From positions 24,056,738-24,120,737 of the forward strand of contig OU342808.1 in NCBI GenBank assembly GCA_910591455.2: DNA of 64,000 nucleotides, in the 5' to 3' direction. The position numbers and the translations under genes are program-made. The notes beneath the pieces are model-generated. The model was given only the letters and a program-made list of their open reading frames with translations. It had not been told where the DNA came from and ran no database searches. Shown here in pieces: positions 34,566 to 47,166 of the stretch (positions are counted from its first letter, which is position 1; each line of letters starts with the position of its first letter). The stretch comes from Pholis gunnellus. Taxonomy: Eukaryota; Chordata; Actinopteri; Perciformes; Pholidae.

Positions 34566-37500
34566 CTAAACGGCTTCGTCGTAGACCAGCTGGACGAACA
34601 CTTTGTCTTGAAGCGCTTCGTTCTGTCTGTAGACGTACATCGGCGTGTTGCCAGCAGGCGGGCTCCTGTCCCCGCCCTTCTGCTCCTCGCTTCTCTCGTC
34701 GTCGTCCTCCTCGGAGATCAGGTCACTGTAGGAGGCCACGCAGAGATCGTGGTCGTGGAGGGCCGCCGGGTATCGGAGCGAGGATCTCTCGATCCGCACC
34801 GAGCGTCTGACCGGAGTGAAGAAGCGAACCTCCTGGCCGTTGACCCGCACCGCCTCCGTCTGCTGGCTTGGAGGGCCGCTGAAGGGAAAAGAAAAATAAT
34901 TAGTGTCATCATTTTATCCAGACTCCAAGAAATACTTGTGGCTTTATTATGACGCAGCCAGTTCAAAAAGGCCTGCAGATCACTCACTCTAGTGACTGTT
35001 ACCCCAAAAATATCCATGGGAGGACGAGTGCTTCACTGCCTCTTTCGGAGGTAAAATGATGTCACGGGATTCCAGGACGATACATTTTGATTTGTGAGCT
35101 TATCTGGCTTATGTTTTTGGGTTGTCTTAGCAGACAAAACTAACAACGTGGCCTACTGTCTACAGTAAACCCCTCATCCAAACAACTTCACACTCGACAC
35201 CGCGCTTTCCCAGTGAGCTGTACCCAGCATGCCGTTCGGCGGTGTGAGAGTTAACAGGGACCCTTTCTCGATACACCACACAGTGATTACATAGCGCACT
35301 GCAAATAAGTTGTTCCAAAGATCTCCAGAGCTTTCGCTCCATAATGTTCTTTGATAATAAACGTTCTTTGGGAAATCGCCGGGAGTGAAACCGATCAGAT
35401 GAACGGTCGTCGAGAAAATCGCAGAACAGAAATACAGACAGAGAAACTCCTTCCTTCATGTTGACACAGTCATGAACGAGTACATTACCTGTCCAAAGGG
35501 AGCACCTCAAACTCTCCTCGTGCTTGAATCTCTTTTCTTCCTTCAGACGTGTCCACAGTGCGAAGACATCAGGCAACATATTTGCTCTTGACTTTTCCCT
35601 CTTTTCTGTCTCTCGCTGCTTGCCGTTCACTCAATTCAGCCATCGCAAAGGTTGACATTCGCGTCGGCTACTAATCGGTCACACCGCTGTCATTACATCG
35701 TGCTGCTGATTTCTGGGACCTCAAAAAGGGAGAATTCTTTACTTCCTGTGTGCCGAAACAGTACGGAGAGTTATCTTTAGGATTTTGTTACAACTCGGAG
35801 CTACTCTTATCTACAGTATACTCTTAATAACATATATAGAATTTAAAAAACAAATCTAAGAAAAACAGACCGCAGAGCTTCTGTTTCAGCTTGTTTGTAA
35901 AAACAAAGAGAGAAAAAGAGTTGTTGGCTGATCGTGCCTGCTGTGCTTGTGTAAACAACGGACGGAGCCGATTGAATTATGATTCACGTTTGTTTCCATG
36001 TACATGCCTGTTGAACAGATACTGATAGTATTGTCTTTTTACTCAGAACAGTTACGAGCGTAGTTATCGTCAATTTGAGTAATCGTCACGTCACGGTGTT
36101 CACGTCACTGTCTCCCCTGGGGCATCATCGCTCGCTGACGCTTCATGTGTGTGTGTGTGTGTGTGTGTTAATGTGTGTGCGTAGTTGAAGGAGTCACCAC
36201 AGAAAGCGGTGAGGACGAGCGCTGCATCGTGATAATAAATGACACCAAAGCATTCCAGAGTACCATTAAAAAGCTTCAGTGACGCCAGAGAACATCAATA
36301 CTCTGGTCTTTAATAATTTAGCCCCGGAGTTTATCAGGTTCATTCAAGGTTTTCTTCTGCTCTGGATATCTAACAAATGTATAAAACTCCACTCAACCCT
36401 AAAAATGAACCGGCCAGCATGAAAAACAACGTTCCTGTGGAAATGACTCAAACGTACCCCGGAGTTGCCGTGATCTTGTACTTGACTACAGACGAGTCTC
36501 CTCTCTCTCCACAGATGAGCGCTCTGACGGGTTTAGGAGTCATCATTGGGTTGTTGACACTCTCTGGAGTGACTTCACATGCTGCTATTTGGTCCTCCTC
36601 TCTCTCACTTTCTGCGGATGCTGACAAAAACAAGAAAATCAAAGTTAAAGGTTTTTTTTAATCTTGAATCTTGATTTTATTTAGAATTGACTGGTGAAAT
36701 TACAAAAGCACTGGAACCTTTAAGCTGAAAACATTGAATTTATCGACCAACAAGCTGTAAACATGGACAGATCTCAAAACAGTGGCTTATTTACAAAGAG
36801 AACTAACTCTTAGTTAACTCTTTAGCTGCTAAACGCTCTACTATGTTCACCAGCCAGAACCCAAATGTTTCTGTGTGTTTCCAGCACGGCAGCACTCAGC
36901 TAGTTTTTACACTGAATTAAAGTTATAATGATTTTTTGTCTAAGGGGGAGGGGAGGGCCTGATCCCTAAACCTCCTTTAATTGAAGAAGTTTGGGCTTCT
37001 TCAATTAGATTTTTGCACTACTGTAAATTATGAGGTAATGGTTTGTGTGCTTAAAATGTGGGCATGTGTAATAACAGAACACGTTTGTGTTGAATGAATG
37101 CAGGACTAGGGACCACCACAAAACTAAATACTTTCTCCCAGATGTATCCAGACATGCAAACAGAACATTAAGAGAATGGAACAAAAACAGTGTGTTGTAA
37201 ATGGAACAGCTACCGTGCCTACATGGGGGATTAAACCTAAAAACATTCACTCAGGATGTCGTAGAACTCATGGCACGTAGAGGACTAGGATAAGAAGCGG
37301 CAGATAGTATGAGGCAAAAACAATGAGGCCATGTTAACCAGCGTTAATTGAAATGAGTCAAACGAGGCTGAACTACCTCGGATCTCGTCCTTTTTCTTCA
37401 GAATCTCAAACACCACGGAGCGCAGCTCGTCCACCGGCTGCGATCAAAGAGAAGCACAGAGAAGGAATGATTAATGCTCGACTACGAAACCCAATAAACC

Positions 37501-40500
37501 GTTGATTGTGATCACAGTGAGGGATGGATTCATGTTCATTTTCTATATTAAAACATGTTCCAACACATCAAGATGCTGACTGCTCGGGCTCGGAGCATTT
37601 GAAGGTACATGGTGAGCGCAGCAGTCGGGTAAGCGTCTCCCTCATTGTTGAACATAGTAGAAGACTCGCACTTTAGGATGTCACAGGGGATCATGAGATA
37701 GATCTCCACCTCTGGCAGGGATTGCATCATGGCGCTGTGATTGCACCACGCTAAACATTGTAAACCATGCGTAGTCCAAGGATGACTCAACTGCAATGTC
37801 GACATTTTTTCTTCTTAAGTCTACATGTATGCCAGTTATTTACTATTGCAGAGTGATGGAATATTACAGATCTTCTAATGTCTGAGAGATGATTACCTCC
37901 ACCAAGGAGGTTCATTTATATATATATATATATATTTATGTAGTATATGTGTTATTTCTGAAATTAAATTCCTTTTTTACTCATCATCTGGCATACACGC
38001 AGTACCAAAATACTGCATCTGTGATACTGCATCACCTGATGTATCCGCTCTGTTGGCTGACATCGTCATATTTCCAAACCTCACAGTAGATTTTCAGGAA
38101 ATGATTAACTGCGTGATTAAGTGATGATTCTCATCTCACTGACGGATATGGAAACGCGACGCTGTCTGAAGCCAGGTGTGCTCACTGATTGTGATAAGAA
38201 AGAGGAGACGGCTGATTGTTAACAGCCACGTATTTTTTCATAACGTGTGAAAAACATGGATGACTCGCCTCCAGCACGACCCCAACAGCCTCTTCAAACA
38301 TGGGCAGGACATCCAGGCGGCCCTCTCGTTCCATCAGGCGGGCCTCACAGATCCAGTATTTGGCAAACTTCTTGGACACCGCCGGCAGCCGGGAGAGAAC
38401 CTCCCTCACCTGGTCTGGAGGGCAACCCTGAGGGAGCGAGGAAGACTCGAGTCACAACTCACACAGGGGGAGAAACAGCAGCAGTATGCTTCAACCAAAG
38501 AGCTGGTTGTGTGTTAACATCTAGCAGAAGCTCTCGGTTTTTATTATCTACACAAACTTCCTGGAGTATAAAAGTGTGCAAATGTCAACAATTATCACAT
38601 TTCAGCTGCCTGTATAACAGAGCCCATCAGACAATGTCCACCACATAACTTCCAGTAACTGCTGAATAAGAAGGCCAAGGAAACCAGAGATTCCTCCCTC
38701 AACAGCGTGTACCTCTCCCAGCAATTTGATGCAGTCGGCCAGGGACCGGTCCACGGCACGGATGAGGGAGTGGGCCTCGTCTTCCTCGTTCATGGCTCCC
38801 CAGAAAGGCTGGAGCACGGCCACGGTGCGCCGGACCTGAGGTTGCACCGGCATTGGGGGACGCTTGTAGGAAATACCCTTGGCCTCCCGCCACTCCTGTA
38901 GTTTTCTCCTTGACACCAAACAATAGAGCAGAGGGTTCCATTAAAAGCACAGCAGAGAGACACAAAGGGTAGAGGAAGTGGAATGACTGAGGTCCCAGGA
39001 CAAACTGGGGTTGATACCTTTAACATTTTACTCCTGACAGACCAACCTTTTAGGAAAATCATCTCCTTTTTTAATGAACCACGGCACATTTTTGATGGCA
39101 CTTCAGAGCTCTGAGTCTGAGTCTTTGTCTCGTGTCTAACTATTTATTTAACAAACAAAATAAAAGAAGTGTGAGACGAGATGCACTTCCTGTAACTACA
39201 CAGAACATGTTCACTGCATTGCTAAATAAAGCCATCCAATTGCGGTATGCTTGACAGCCAGCATGATTCCAGCTTTAGAAACTCTATCCTGTCATTTTAC
39301 AACGTGACAGTTACAGCGCTGCTGGGTGTACAATGTGATGGAAACCAATCCCACACAGATGTAATCAGTCAACCAGGTTGGCTTTGAACCATGAAGGCAC
39401 CGTTTGTTCTGGGAATGTTTCCCTCTTCACCCTTTCTTTTTATCAAAAACCGCCAAGCATCGAAACTTGGCATTGAATGCTCGGTCAGATTCCTTATTCT
39501 TCGACGAGACGGTTCTTGCTCTAAATCATAACCTATGTTTTCATTTGCTCTGGTGTGGTCACGTGATACTTTGCTTCGTTAATATTGTTAAAAAGGTTTT
39601 ATTAAAAAAAAAAAAACATTGTTTTGGTTAAAAAAACACAGGTATCATACTGGCACAGATATAGTGAAAGTCTAACAATACCCCGTGTTATATAGCGTAT
39701 AAGCTGAACTCATCAGTAAGAGAATATGCTAGTATTGCTCCAGCAGAATGGCTTCAGTCATCACCAGTTACCAAACACAACCCAAATACAATATGCCAAC
39801 AAGGGCTGCACCATTTCTAATTATCGCTTGCTCAGAAATCAAATATTAAAATCAATAAAATAGAAATATTGAATTATCACCCAGCCCTTAAGGCAACTCT
39901 CCTTGTGAGCCACAGACAGATCTGAGGTGTTGTTCTCTTCTACTTACATTCTTTCCTCCTGGGCAGCGGTCACTTTCTTTCCCTCGGTCTGGGGAAAGAC
40001 CCTGACTGGGACCTTGGGTGTCTTCGTGTCTGTGGCCTGCCCGGTGTGGCTGATGGTCCTGCCCGGCCGTGGCACTGTCTGGGACGTCACCGGAGCACTT
40101 GTTCTCTTTGTACCCGTTTGCGGTGGAGGGGCATTTGCTGAAGCGCGTCCCTTTTTGCCACCCGTCTCTTCGCGTGTCTTGGTTGTCCCTCCCAGCTCGG
40201 TCACAGCAGCTCGCATAACCCCGCTGACCGCTCTGGAAGCGCACCTGCTCGCCGGCCCAGAGGATGTTCGCGAGGCAACTTTGCGTGTCTGGCCATTCTT
40301 CTGCCCCGCACCTTCAGATGTCTGCTTTGTGAGCCGGTCTGTGGGCTGACCGGCTGCTCTGCCCTGTGGCTTAAACGGTGCTGCTGTGGATTTCAGTCCA
40401 CTTGATAATGGAATCTTAGAAGATGGCTGAGACCGTTTACTCAAAAGTGGTTTAGAGTTAGACTTGCTCTGATTTTGAACTTTAATCACAGCTCTTGGTC

Positions 40501-42479
40501 TCTCGTGGTTGGTAGGTAATGGTTTCCTCTGACCCATGGTGGACTTCTGGGAAACAGAAACTGACGACACGGTGCTGGATTGCACCTGTTTAGCTCCAGT
40601 GGTAGCGGCAGAGGTGGTGGGATCAGAGATGTGTGTTAAGTTCTGACTTTGACCGTTTCTGGGCTGGGTCACAGCAGGAATTAGTCCCGTTTTTGTTTTG
40701 ACCATGGGGCCGAGACTCATCCTGACACTGACTGTCGTCACTGGACGTGACCAGGTGGCCTTTGAGCTACGGCTGAATCTGCTGTGTGACTGTGTTACAC
40801 CTGTACGAGATGCGTTTGAAGAGGCTCTGCCTGAAGATGGGATTCCCATGTTTGGTTGCTTTTTGAGATGACTTGCTGCATTTGTGTTGGATGTTGAGGA
40901 CACACCCGCAGCCCTTTTTGTCAGCACAGGGTTTTGATTAAGTGTTGGCTTTGTTTGGCCACTGGTTGCAGATGGACGACTGGTATTCTGCCGTCCAGTC
41001 AGAATGTTGGCTTTTACATTCACTTTGTTTGAGTCACCAAACGCTCCTCTGGCAGCAGGGGGTTTTGTCGATGGAGCAGCCAGAGTTTTAATTTTTGTGC
41101 GTTCATGTGTGCATCTGTCAGCTGGAGCCTTGTTCTCCTTTCCCTGAACAACCTGTAATAACAAAAACATAAATCGGAAAAATACAAGTGAGATAAAAAC
41201 TCTCTGGTGTGAGATCTGACGAGCTAAATATACACTCTCACACACACCTGTTCACAAGACACACCCACCTTTAGTGAAGTTGTCAGAAGCTTCTTAACCT
41301 GACAGTCGTCACGTAGGTATGGTCTGAGGAGTCAAATTGAGATGGTTTATTACCCCTAGGTGTCATTAACAACAGCATTTGATGGACACATTGTTGTGCA
41401 GTTGTCTTTCTTACTTTGGGTTGGGCTGTTTCAGCTTTCCTTTTCCTGCCAAGTATTCCATCAGCTTCTGCTTACGCAGCTCTGCGACAGATAATCACAC
41501 AAGCATTCAGCATAGGTCACTTTCCATGATACTTTCATGCTTAGTGTTTGAACGAAAATAATTAACTACTATCCAGCCACATGCTGTAGCGCATCATAAA
41601 TGTGTCTGCGTACACATTCATTGTAGATGCAGAACTCCACTACAAGTTTTGGGAGCTCTCTTTAGGTGAACTCACGAACAAATCAAACATTCACAATATA
41701 AACAAATACAGTATGTTTATCACAGCCAGCACGCTGAACTACAGATCAGTTCCCCTTTATCGGATGGAATAGACAGAAAAAAGCAAGTAAAGCTTGTGAT
41801 GAAAATGATGAACAGAATAGAGATGATTCTTTAAAAGTATGTGAATAACTGTGTAGACACCTGCTGCCATCTGGCTGTGGATTGGTGAGACATGTATCCT
41901 GCATTTAGAGAGGATTTAGATTTATTATTAAAGTATATCTTTGTGTTTTGGACAGTTATCAGACTACACTATTAATAAATAACAATAATAGGCAGAATAA
42001 GCTATGATAAATAAATAACTTTTATGCAGTCTTGTTGCATACAGGTAATTTAACATGTAATTATTATAATTATTTTCAAAGCTCTCTTTATTTTAGGCAT
42101 AAATCCATACCTGGCAGAGCTTGTTTTCTACTATAGTGAACCACCCATACTTGTAATGCTTGTTCACAAAGTCACGTGATTAAAGGGACCAATGAAAAGA
42201 CTGCATCATTGTTTGTAACGTTATAAAGGTGCAGCATCAGAATAAGGCCACAGCATTACGGCTAGTTTATGTTAACGTTTCATGCAATAACGTCAATATT
42301 CTTAGACAGTACAGATACGTAACGTCACATTTATTTAGACGCAACGTTTGCTAGCTAACTGATAGCTCGCGTTAGCTCATAGCTAGCTAACTAGCTAACG
42401 TTAACGAACTTATTTAGCTTTCATTCGCTCGCTAACCTTTTCTGGAAAGTATCGATACGGTCTCTTCTTCTTCTTCCAT
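34566..42479 (-). CDS. ckap2l: Cytoskeleton-associated protein 2-like (CKAP2L/radmis), nine coding exons
   Basis: Minus-strand coding exons are 42437-42479, 41415-41481, 41299-41323 (25-nt microexon), 39948-41152, 38713-38908, 38269-38427, 37377-37437, 36458-36620 and 34566-34878. They sum to 2232 nt, or 743 aa, close to human CKAP2L. The protein binds spindle microtubules and poles in mitosis. The N-terminus carries ELRKQKLMEYLAGKGKLK followed by KPYLRDDCQ. The long middle exon is basic, Ser/Thr/Lys-rich and low complexity. The conserved CKAP2 domain begins RKLQEWREAKGISYKRPPM and includes AVDRSLADCIKLL and AKYWICEARLMEREG. The C-terminus has FFTPVRRSVRIER...RYPAAL-DHDLCVAS and YRQNEAL, which single out CKAP2L over CKAP2. 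Intron 6 uses a GC donor (38268-38267). The frame is unbroken. It lies upstream of the IL-1-like gene on the same strand. Confidence 0.93.
36145..36179. repeat. (TG)n microsatellite
   Basis: GT dinucleotides with a TTAA interruption, in the last ckap2l intron. Confidence 0.85.
39801..39891. mobile_element. Short MITE remnant in a ckap2l intron
   Basis: It starts AAGGGCTGCACC and ends ACCCAGCCCTTA, an inverted repeat of about 9 bases around an AT-rich core with ATTATCG. It appears to be a roughly 90-bp deletion derivative of a GGGCTG-ended fish element. Confidence 0.5.
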
Positions 42480-42579
42480 GTCTAGCAAACTTCAGTTTCT
42501 TCTTCTTGAACAAATAAATGTATTACAAATGGATCGTTTGACTTGTTGTTGTGGTGGTTTTAGGACACGTTAAAGTAAC

Positions 42580-42720
42580 GTTAGCTTCATAACAACTGAG
42601 CTCGCGCATCCGGTTTTGAAACTGCCGGGAGTGAACAGCTCCTCTTCTCTGATTGGACGATTTGAAACCTCGCGCATGCGCTAATACCCAGCGGTGATTG
42701 GAGCAGAGAATGTAAACAAA
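42580..42720 (-). promoter_or_regulatory. ckap2l promoter with CCAAT and CHR-like elements
   Basis: Two CCAAT boxes read on the minus strand lie at 42652-42656 and 42697-42701, about 45 bp apart. TTTGAA motifs (CHR-like, in reverse sense) lie at 42615-42620 and 42661-42666, and CGCGCATGCGC sequence surrounds them. Paired CCAAT boxes plus a CHR are the known signature of G2/M genes bound by NF-Y and DREAM/MuvB, which fits a mitotic protein. There is no TATA box. The block is duplicated at 49476-49620. Confidence 0.55.
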
Positions 42721-44721
42721 GAAAGGTGCGTACAAGTTGAATAGGTGCACATGGGAGTTTGCCTTCAGACCTGCAATTGTTTCCTGTCCTTACATGACTC
42801 TGGAGGTGTATAATGTGTCCTGAATAGAAAAAAGTGCAAAAGTATTTGAAATATAAATTACCAAAAAGTGAAAGTTATGAAGTCATGCATGATTGTTACA
42901 TGAATGGTACATTGCAGAGTAATATTTATTACATTATTGGATATAATTGTTGATGCATTCATCTGTGTAATTATTTTAATTACTTTATAACTGCTTAACA
43001 TGCTGCTGGATCACTTGTGAATTTCCCCCACTGGGATCATTAAAGTATTATCTTAGGTTTCTTTAATACGAAAACCACTACGAGCAGCCACAGGAACAGG
43101 ACAGGGGCAAAAAAGTGATAGTGATAGCCAACAGGTGGCTGCAATATGCTGGCACTAATTGGTTGTGGGAGGAGCCAGCATGAGGGCTGCTTCCACAACC
43201 CTACACCCTATTCTTAATTATCTGGGGAGCATTCCACCACATTTAGGTTCAGTGCTGATCTGTATCTTGTACAAGAGAGTTTTGACGATGACGGTACAGC
43301 AGCACAAAATAAACGTTGGCCTCTAAAGAGCTGAAAAGACTCATGTCTGAGATATAATTCAATCTGAATAACGTCTCTGAGATGATTTGACTAAATTGGT
43401 GGCCAATGAAGCAACAACAACATCAAGAGCCACAGCAGTGATGGATTTGTGAGCTACTCTGGACAAACAGTACGTCAGACAAACACAATGGGGTTTCTGT
43501 GAAGGATCTGTGTGAAAAGAAGAATCCATCAGAAACTGCTAAGAGGTGCTGCTATTGATCAACCTGTGCAGCAAAGAATAACACAGACTTTGTCTCCATC
43601 TTGTGACGTTTACAGGAAGTAGAATGTGTCCGTGCCATCACATCCTGTACACATGCTGCACATTCAATAATGTTGATGACATTGAGCACATGTGAGCATG
43701 TTGTCCCTGAGAAGTGCATTCAGTAGGTGACAGAATGAATGAAATGTAACAGTGAACGCATTTCTTAAACAATGTGTTGTGTGTATACAACCCTCAGTGC
43801 TCCCTCTCTTCAGTGAGGCTGTCTATAACAGACGTGAGCATCAACACACTGTTACAACTTCACATGACAAAGATCATCAACAACCACAATCATTCTGCTT
43901 CTTTGACTTTTTAACAAACACAAAGTCTAAAAGCGACTCATTCCTTGAGGAGATTGTTATTTTAGATTCTTATACTTTATATTTACACTCTTTATCTCAT
44001 TTAAACATAAAAAAACAACTAAAACAGATGTTTCCAACAAATATAACAAGATATCCAAAACTAAAATAACTCAACAGAAAAATATAAAATGTCAAAAAAC
44101 ACAATTATAATCTGAATTAACAACTTTTATCTTAAAAGTTTCTATTTTTAACACATTTTTGCTACAGATCCTTACATCTTTAATTTTTTAACTTCCAAAA
44201 ATGAATTTCAGATTAAAACAATGATTTATGTGTTGAGTAGTTAATGACAGTAGAGACAGTTAAGAAAAACAATTTCAATCATAAAAAGATCATCAATCAG
44301 AGTCAGAATGTGTTTTGATTCACTGAACCTCTGAGACTCTGAGTGTAAAGTGTAAAACACTGAAATTATAACATCAAACCTGAAATAACTCAACAGAAGA
44401 TCCAGAAATCTTATAAACTAAAACTGATGTCTGACGAAGATCAAAGTTAAAGAAACACACAACTGGAAACAAAGTGTTTGGTTTAGTGGATTCACTAAAT
44501 GTTAGATTGAGTTCTGATTAAACACAAGATGCTGATTTAGTTATAGTTGAACAATTATTTTTTTTTGTGTGAAAGTTTATGATCTGATGATGTAATACAG
44601 TTTGCTTCTGATGAGTAATAACTGTTGATTGTATTGATTCTAACAATGAGATGTTGACACACAGTGAAGTCAGAGTAAAGTCTAAACAAACACTAACATG
44701 TCTGAACATCACAGAGAAACA
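42721..44721. other. Non-coding part of copy A downstream of TRIM A
   Basis: AT-rich sequence between the ckap2l promoter and the TRIM A stop. The ORF at 43752-44069 is shared with copy B only through its first part and shows no domain. Some of this is probably TRIM A 3'UTR. Confidence 0.45.
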
Positions 44722-46137
44722 TCAGGTTTGACAGATTATGATATCAGCAGTTTTAGCATCACCAGACTTTCCAATATCTAAATATGGGAAGAGTTTCTCA
44801 GTGAAAGTGTCTCTGTGAGTGCAGATGTGAGTCATGTCTTCAGGGTCGTAGAAGGACACCTTCCTCTTGTTATAGTCCAGCTGGACTCTGATCCTCTGGA
44901 GACTCTTCTTCACTCTGATAGTCTGACCACATACATCAGTGTATTTTCCACTACGATGAGTTAAACACCAGAATCCATATTTTGGTGTAGCAAATATCTT
45001 TCCCTTCCTGTCAACTGACTCTTTAGCCAAACCTACAAACCAGACAGGATGGTCTCCCACCTCCACCTCCCAGCTGTGTTTCCCTGAGCTGAAGCCCTCA
45101 GAGCCCAGAACATTGGCATACTTAGTGAATCTCTCTGGATTGTGAGGAAGCTTCTGGATTGTGTCTCCATTTCTCACACTGGTCAGATCATCAGACAGAT
45201 AGAGACAGCGGTGTGCAGTGTTTGGGTCCAGAATGACAGGACTGAAGTGGACCTTGTCCTTCATCTTCTCCCAGACTCTGAAGGACAGGTTGCCCAGGTG
45301 TTTGGCCACATCTATCAGCGCTCCTGAGACCAGCTGTGGAACTGACAGTGAGCTCTGGACTCTGGCTCTGGTCTGAGTGAGTTTATAACTGCTGAGGAAT
45401 GACACGTTGTGTTTCTGCAGGTCTTCTTCAACAGCAGAGATGCTGTCTGACAGAGAGGACATCTGCTCCTGAAACATCTTCATCTCTCTGCTGATAGTCT
45501 TCCCCTTCTGCTCCTCTTCCTCCCTCAGAGATGCCAGTCTGGACTCCTCTTCCTCTTTCAGGAACTGGTGGAGCTTGTTGAACTCTGCACAGATCTGCCT
45601 CTCTGTGGACAACAGCTGATTCTTGGAGTGTTGAATCATCTCATTGTATGTTTCCTCCACTTGTTTGTGTTTGTCCCTCTTGTCCTGCAGAGACTTTAAG
45701 TCAGATCTCAGCTGGTCCTTCAGGTCACTGACTGCTTGTTCTATAGGAACCACCTTGTGACTCTGGTGGAGAGAAAACTCACAGACAGGACACACAACTC
45801 TATCTTCATCCTTACAGAACAGTTGAGTCTCTTCTCCATGTTTACTACACACCACCTCCACCTTCTTCTCTCCTTGTTCTGTCTCAGATGATCCAGTTTT
45901 CTGTCTCTCAGCAAACGAGTCAGCCAGTTCCTTCAGTGGAAAGTTTACAAGTGGATTCGGTTTTGAGGATTTTCTTTTACAAATGGGACAGTTTTTGTTT
46001 TTTGCTTGTTTCCAGAATTGTTGCAGGCAGCTTGAACAGAAGCTGTGGTTGCAGCTCAGAGACACAGGATCTCTGAACGTCTCTGAACAAATATGGCAGT
46101 TCAGGTAACTTTTATCAATAACTATTCTTTCAGCCAT
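44722..46137 (-). CDS. TRIM E3 ubiquitin ligase-like protein, copy A (RING/B-box/coiled-coil/PRY-SPRY)
   Basis: An intronless ORF of 471 aa starts MAERIVIDKSYLN. RING zinc ligands are C14, C17, C29, H31, C34, C37, C50 and C53 (C3HC4). The B-box 2 uses C97, H100, C108, C116, C119, H124 and H127. A long coiled coil spans about 134-270 and a PRY-SPRY domain about 290-471 (LDPNTAHRCLYLSDD, LGSEGFSSGKHSWEVEVG, VSFYDPEDM). RINGs of this family recruit E2 enzymes for ubiquitin transfer, and SPRY domains bind targets. Fish have large TRIM35/A33/NF7-like groups, many with suspected antiviral or immune roles. The orthologue cannot be named from sequence alone. A GTGAGT donor-like site about 45 bases upstream of the ATG is conserved in both copies and hints at a 5'UTR intron. 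Confidence 0.92.
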   Translation of the reverse strand: MAERIVIDKSYLNCHICSETFRDPVSLSCNHSFCSSCLQQFWKQAKNKNCPICKRKSSKPNPLVNFPLKELADSFAERQKTGSSETEQGEKKVEVVCSKHGEETQLFCKDEDRVVCPVCEFSLHQSHKVVPIEQAVSDLKDQLRSDLKSLQDKRDKHKQVEETYNEMIQHSKNQLLSTERQICAEFNKLHQFLKEEEESRLASLREEEEQKGKTISREMKMFQEQMSSLSDSISAVEEDLQKHNVSFLSSYKLTQTRARVQSSLSVPQLVSGALIDVAKHLGNLSFRVWEKMKDKVHFSPVILDPNTAHRCLYLSDDLTSVRNGDTIQKLPHNPERFTKYANVLGSEGFSSGKHSWEVEVGDHPVWFVGLAKESVDRKGKIFATPKYGFWCLTHRSGKYTDVCGQTIRVKKSLQRIRVQLDYNKRKVSFYDPEDMTHICTHRDTFTEKLFPYLDIGKSGDAKTADIIICQT

Positions 46138-46937
46138 TTTCTTGCTTTTCCAAATTGTTCGTAAAAAAAAAGACTCACCTAATTCTATTTCCCTTCATTA
46201 GTCTTTTCTCAGTCCTTCAGGTGGAACATTGTTCAACAGAGATATCTCACAGTGTAATGTCGACGTGTCTCCTTTCAACAATGTCAGAATCTGCTTTCTG
46301 TTTCACCAACATCTTTCATTGGTTAATCATTAATGGCAGTAAATGCAGCGATCTGTTTTCATTACCAGCAGTAGAACAGGATACTTTACACACTGTCCTT
46401 CATAATCTGGAAAACTCTCAGGTTTTGTTTTGTAACTCCTGTGTTTCTCTGTGTGATGATCTGATCTGTGTGAGAAATAATCCTAAACACTGACAGGAAG
46501 CTGAAGATATTATCCCGACTAAATGTTGTGTCTCATGCTTCCTGTTACAATGAAAAAATACTTTGTCACAGTGAAGACAAAGCAACAGTTGGAAACACTT
46601 GATGATGAAAAGACCACCGATGTAAAACTCTTTAAAGGTTAAACTTCTTTAAGACATTCAGAGGCAGTTTGTTCAGTGCTCCTCCTGGTTGCTGATTACA
46701 GCTCTCACTATCTTTGGACTTTGTTAGTTTGTTTTATTCCAGAACCTTTGAACTCAAAGTCTTATTGGTACGTGTACCTTGTGATTTCAGATCTTTTGTT
46801 TCTCAGAAACATTAAGATCTTTTGTAGAGAGTCAAACAAATATATAGTGGTTATGTTCCTAAAGATTGACAACAAAAACAATATTTATGTATCTTTTTGA
46901 CTTCATTTTCAATCTAAAAAACGTCTGAAAATACTGT
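46138..46937 (-). other. 5' flank of TRIM A
   Basis: This stretch is nearly identical to 54264-55062. It probably holds the TRIM promoter and 5'UTR (minus strand). A plus-strand ORF at 46155-46493 overlaps it and has a counterpart at 54355-54627, but that similarity follows from the duplication alone. Confidence 0.5.
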
Positions 46938-47166
46938 CACAGCCCAGCGCAAAGACTGAGACTAAACAGGGAGACAAGCGAGCTGGCAGCAAAAAAAAGA
47001 ATTTTATTACAAATCAAACAAATACAAAAGGAATCGGTATCAGTTGTCAGCTCTGAAGTGCATGTATGGATGCGTGTGGCAGTGTATCAGGAGAAACAGA
47101 ACATAAACCCAAAGAACAGTGTGATGCTGGTGGCTGACAGGATCTCTTCTCCCAGAGAGGAGGCTT
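46938..47166 (-). mobile_element. Truncated LTR in copy A
   Basis: It starts TGTCACAGCCCAGCGC and matches the first about 230 bp of the intact solo LTR at 55063-55434, then is cut off where the LINE begins. The minus-strand AATAAAA poly(A) signal of the LTR is retained near 47001. Confidence 0.75.

Larger units (their letters stand above)
42582..47166. repeat. Tandem segmental duplication, copy A
   Basis: From TAGCTTCATAACAACTGAGC this block aligns, with few differences outside indels, to copy B at 49476-55295. It contains the native ckap2l promoter, TRIM copy A and the left part of an LTR. Relative to copy B it lacks about 0.8 kb after 43967 (copy B about 50850-51650) and further DNA before the TRIM 3' side. 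It stops inside the LTR where the LINE begins. Confidence 0.9.

Noticed and set aside
39927..40349. 140-codon plus-strand ORF inside ckap2l exon 4
   Set aside because: Antisense shadow of the low-complexity coding exon.
43752..44069. Plus-strand ORF shared in part with 50644-50904
   Set aside because: Same reason; the C-terminal parts differ where copy A has a deletion, and nothing marks it as coding.
46155..46493. Plus-strand ORF shared with 54355-54627
   Set aside because: It looks conserved only because the region is duplicated; it has no domain and lies antisense to the TRIM 5' flank.
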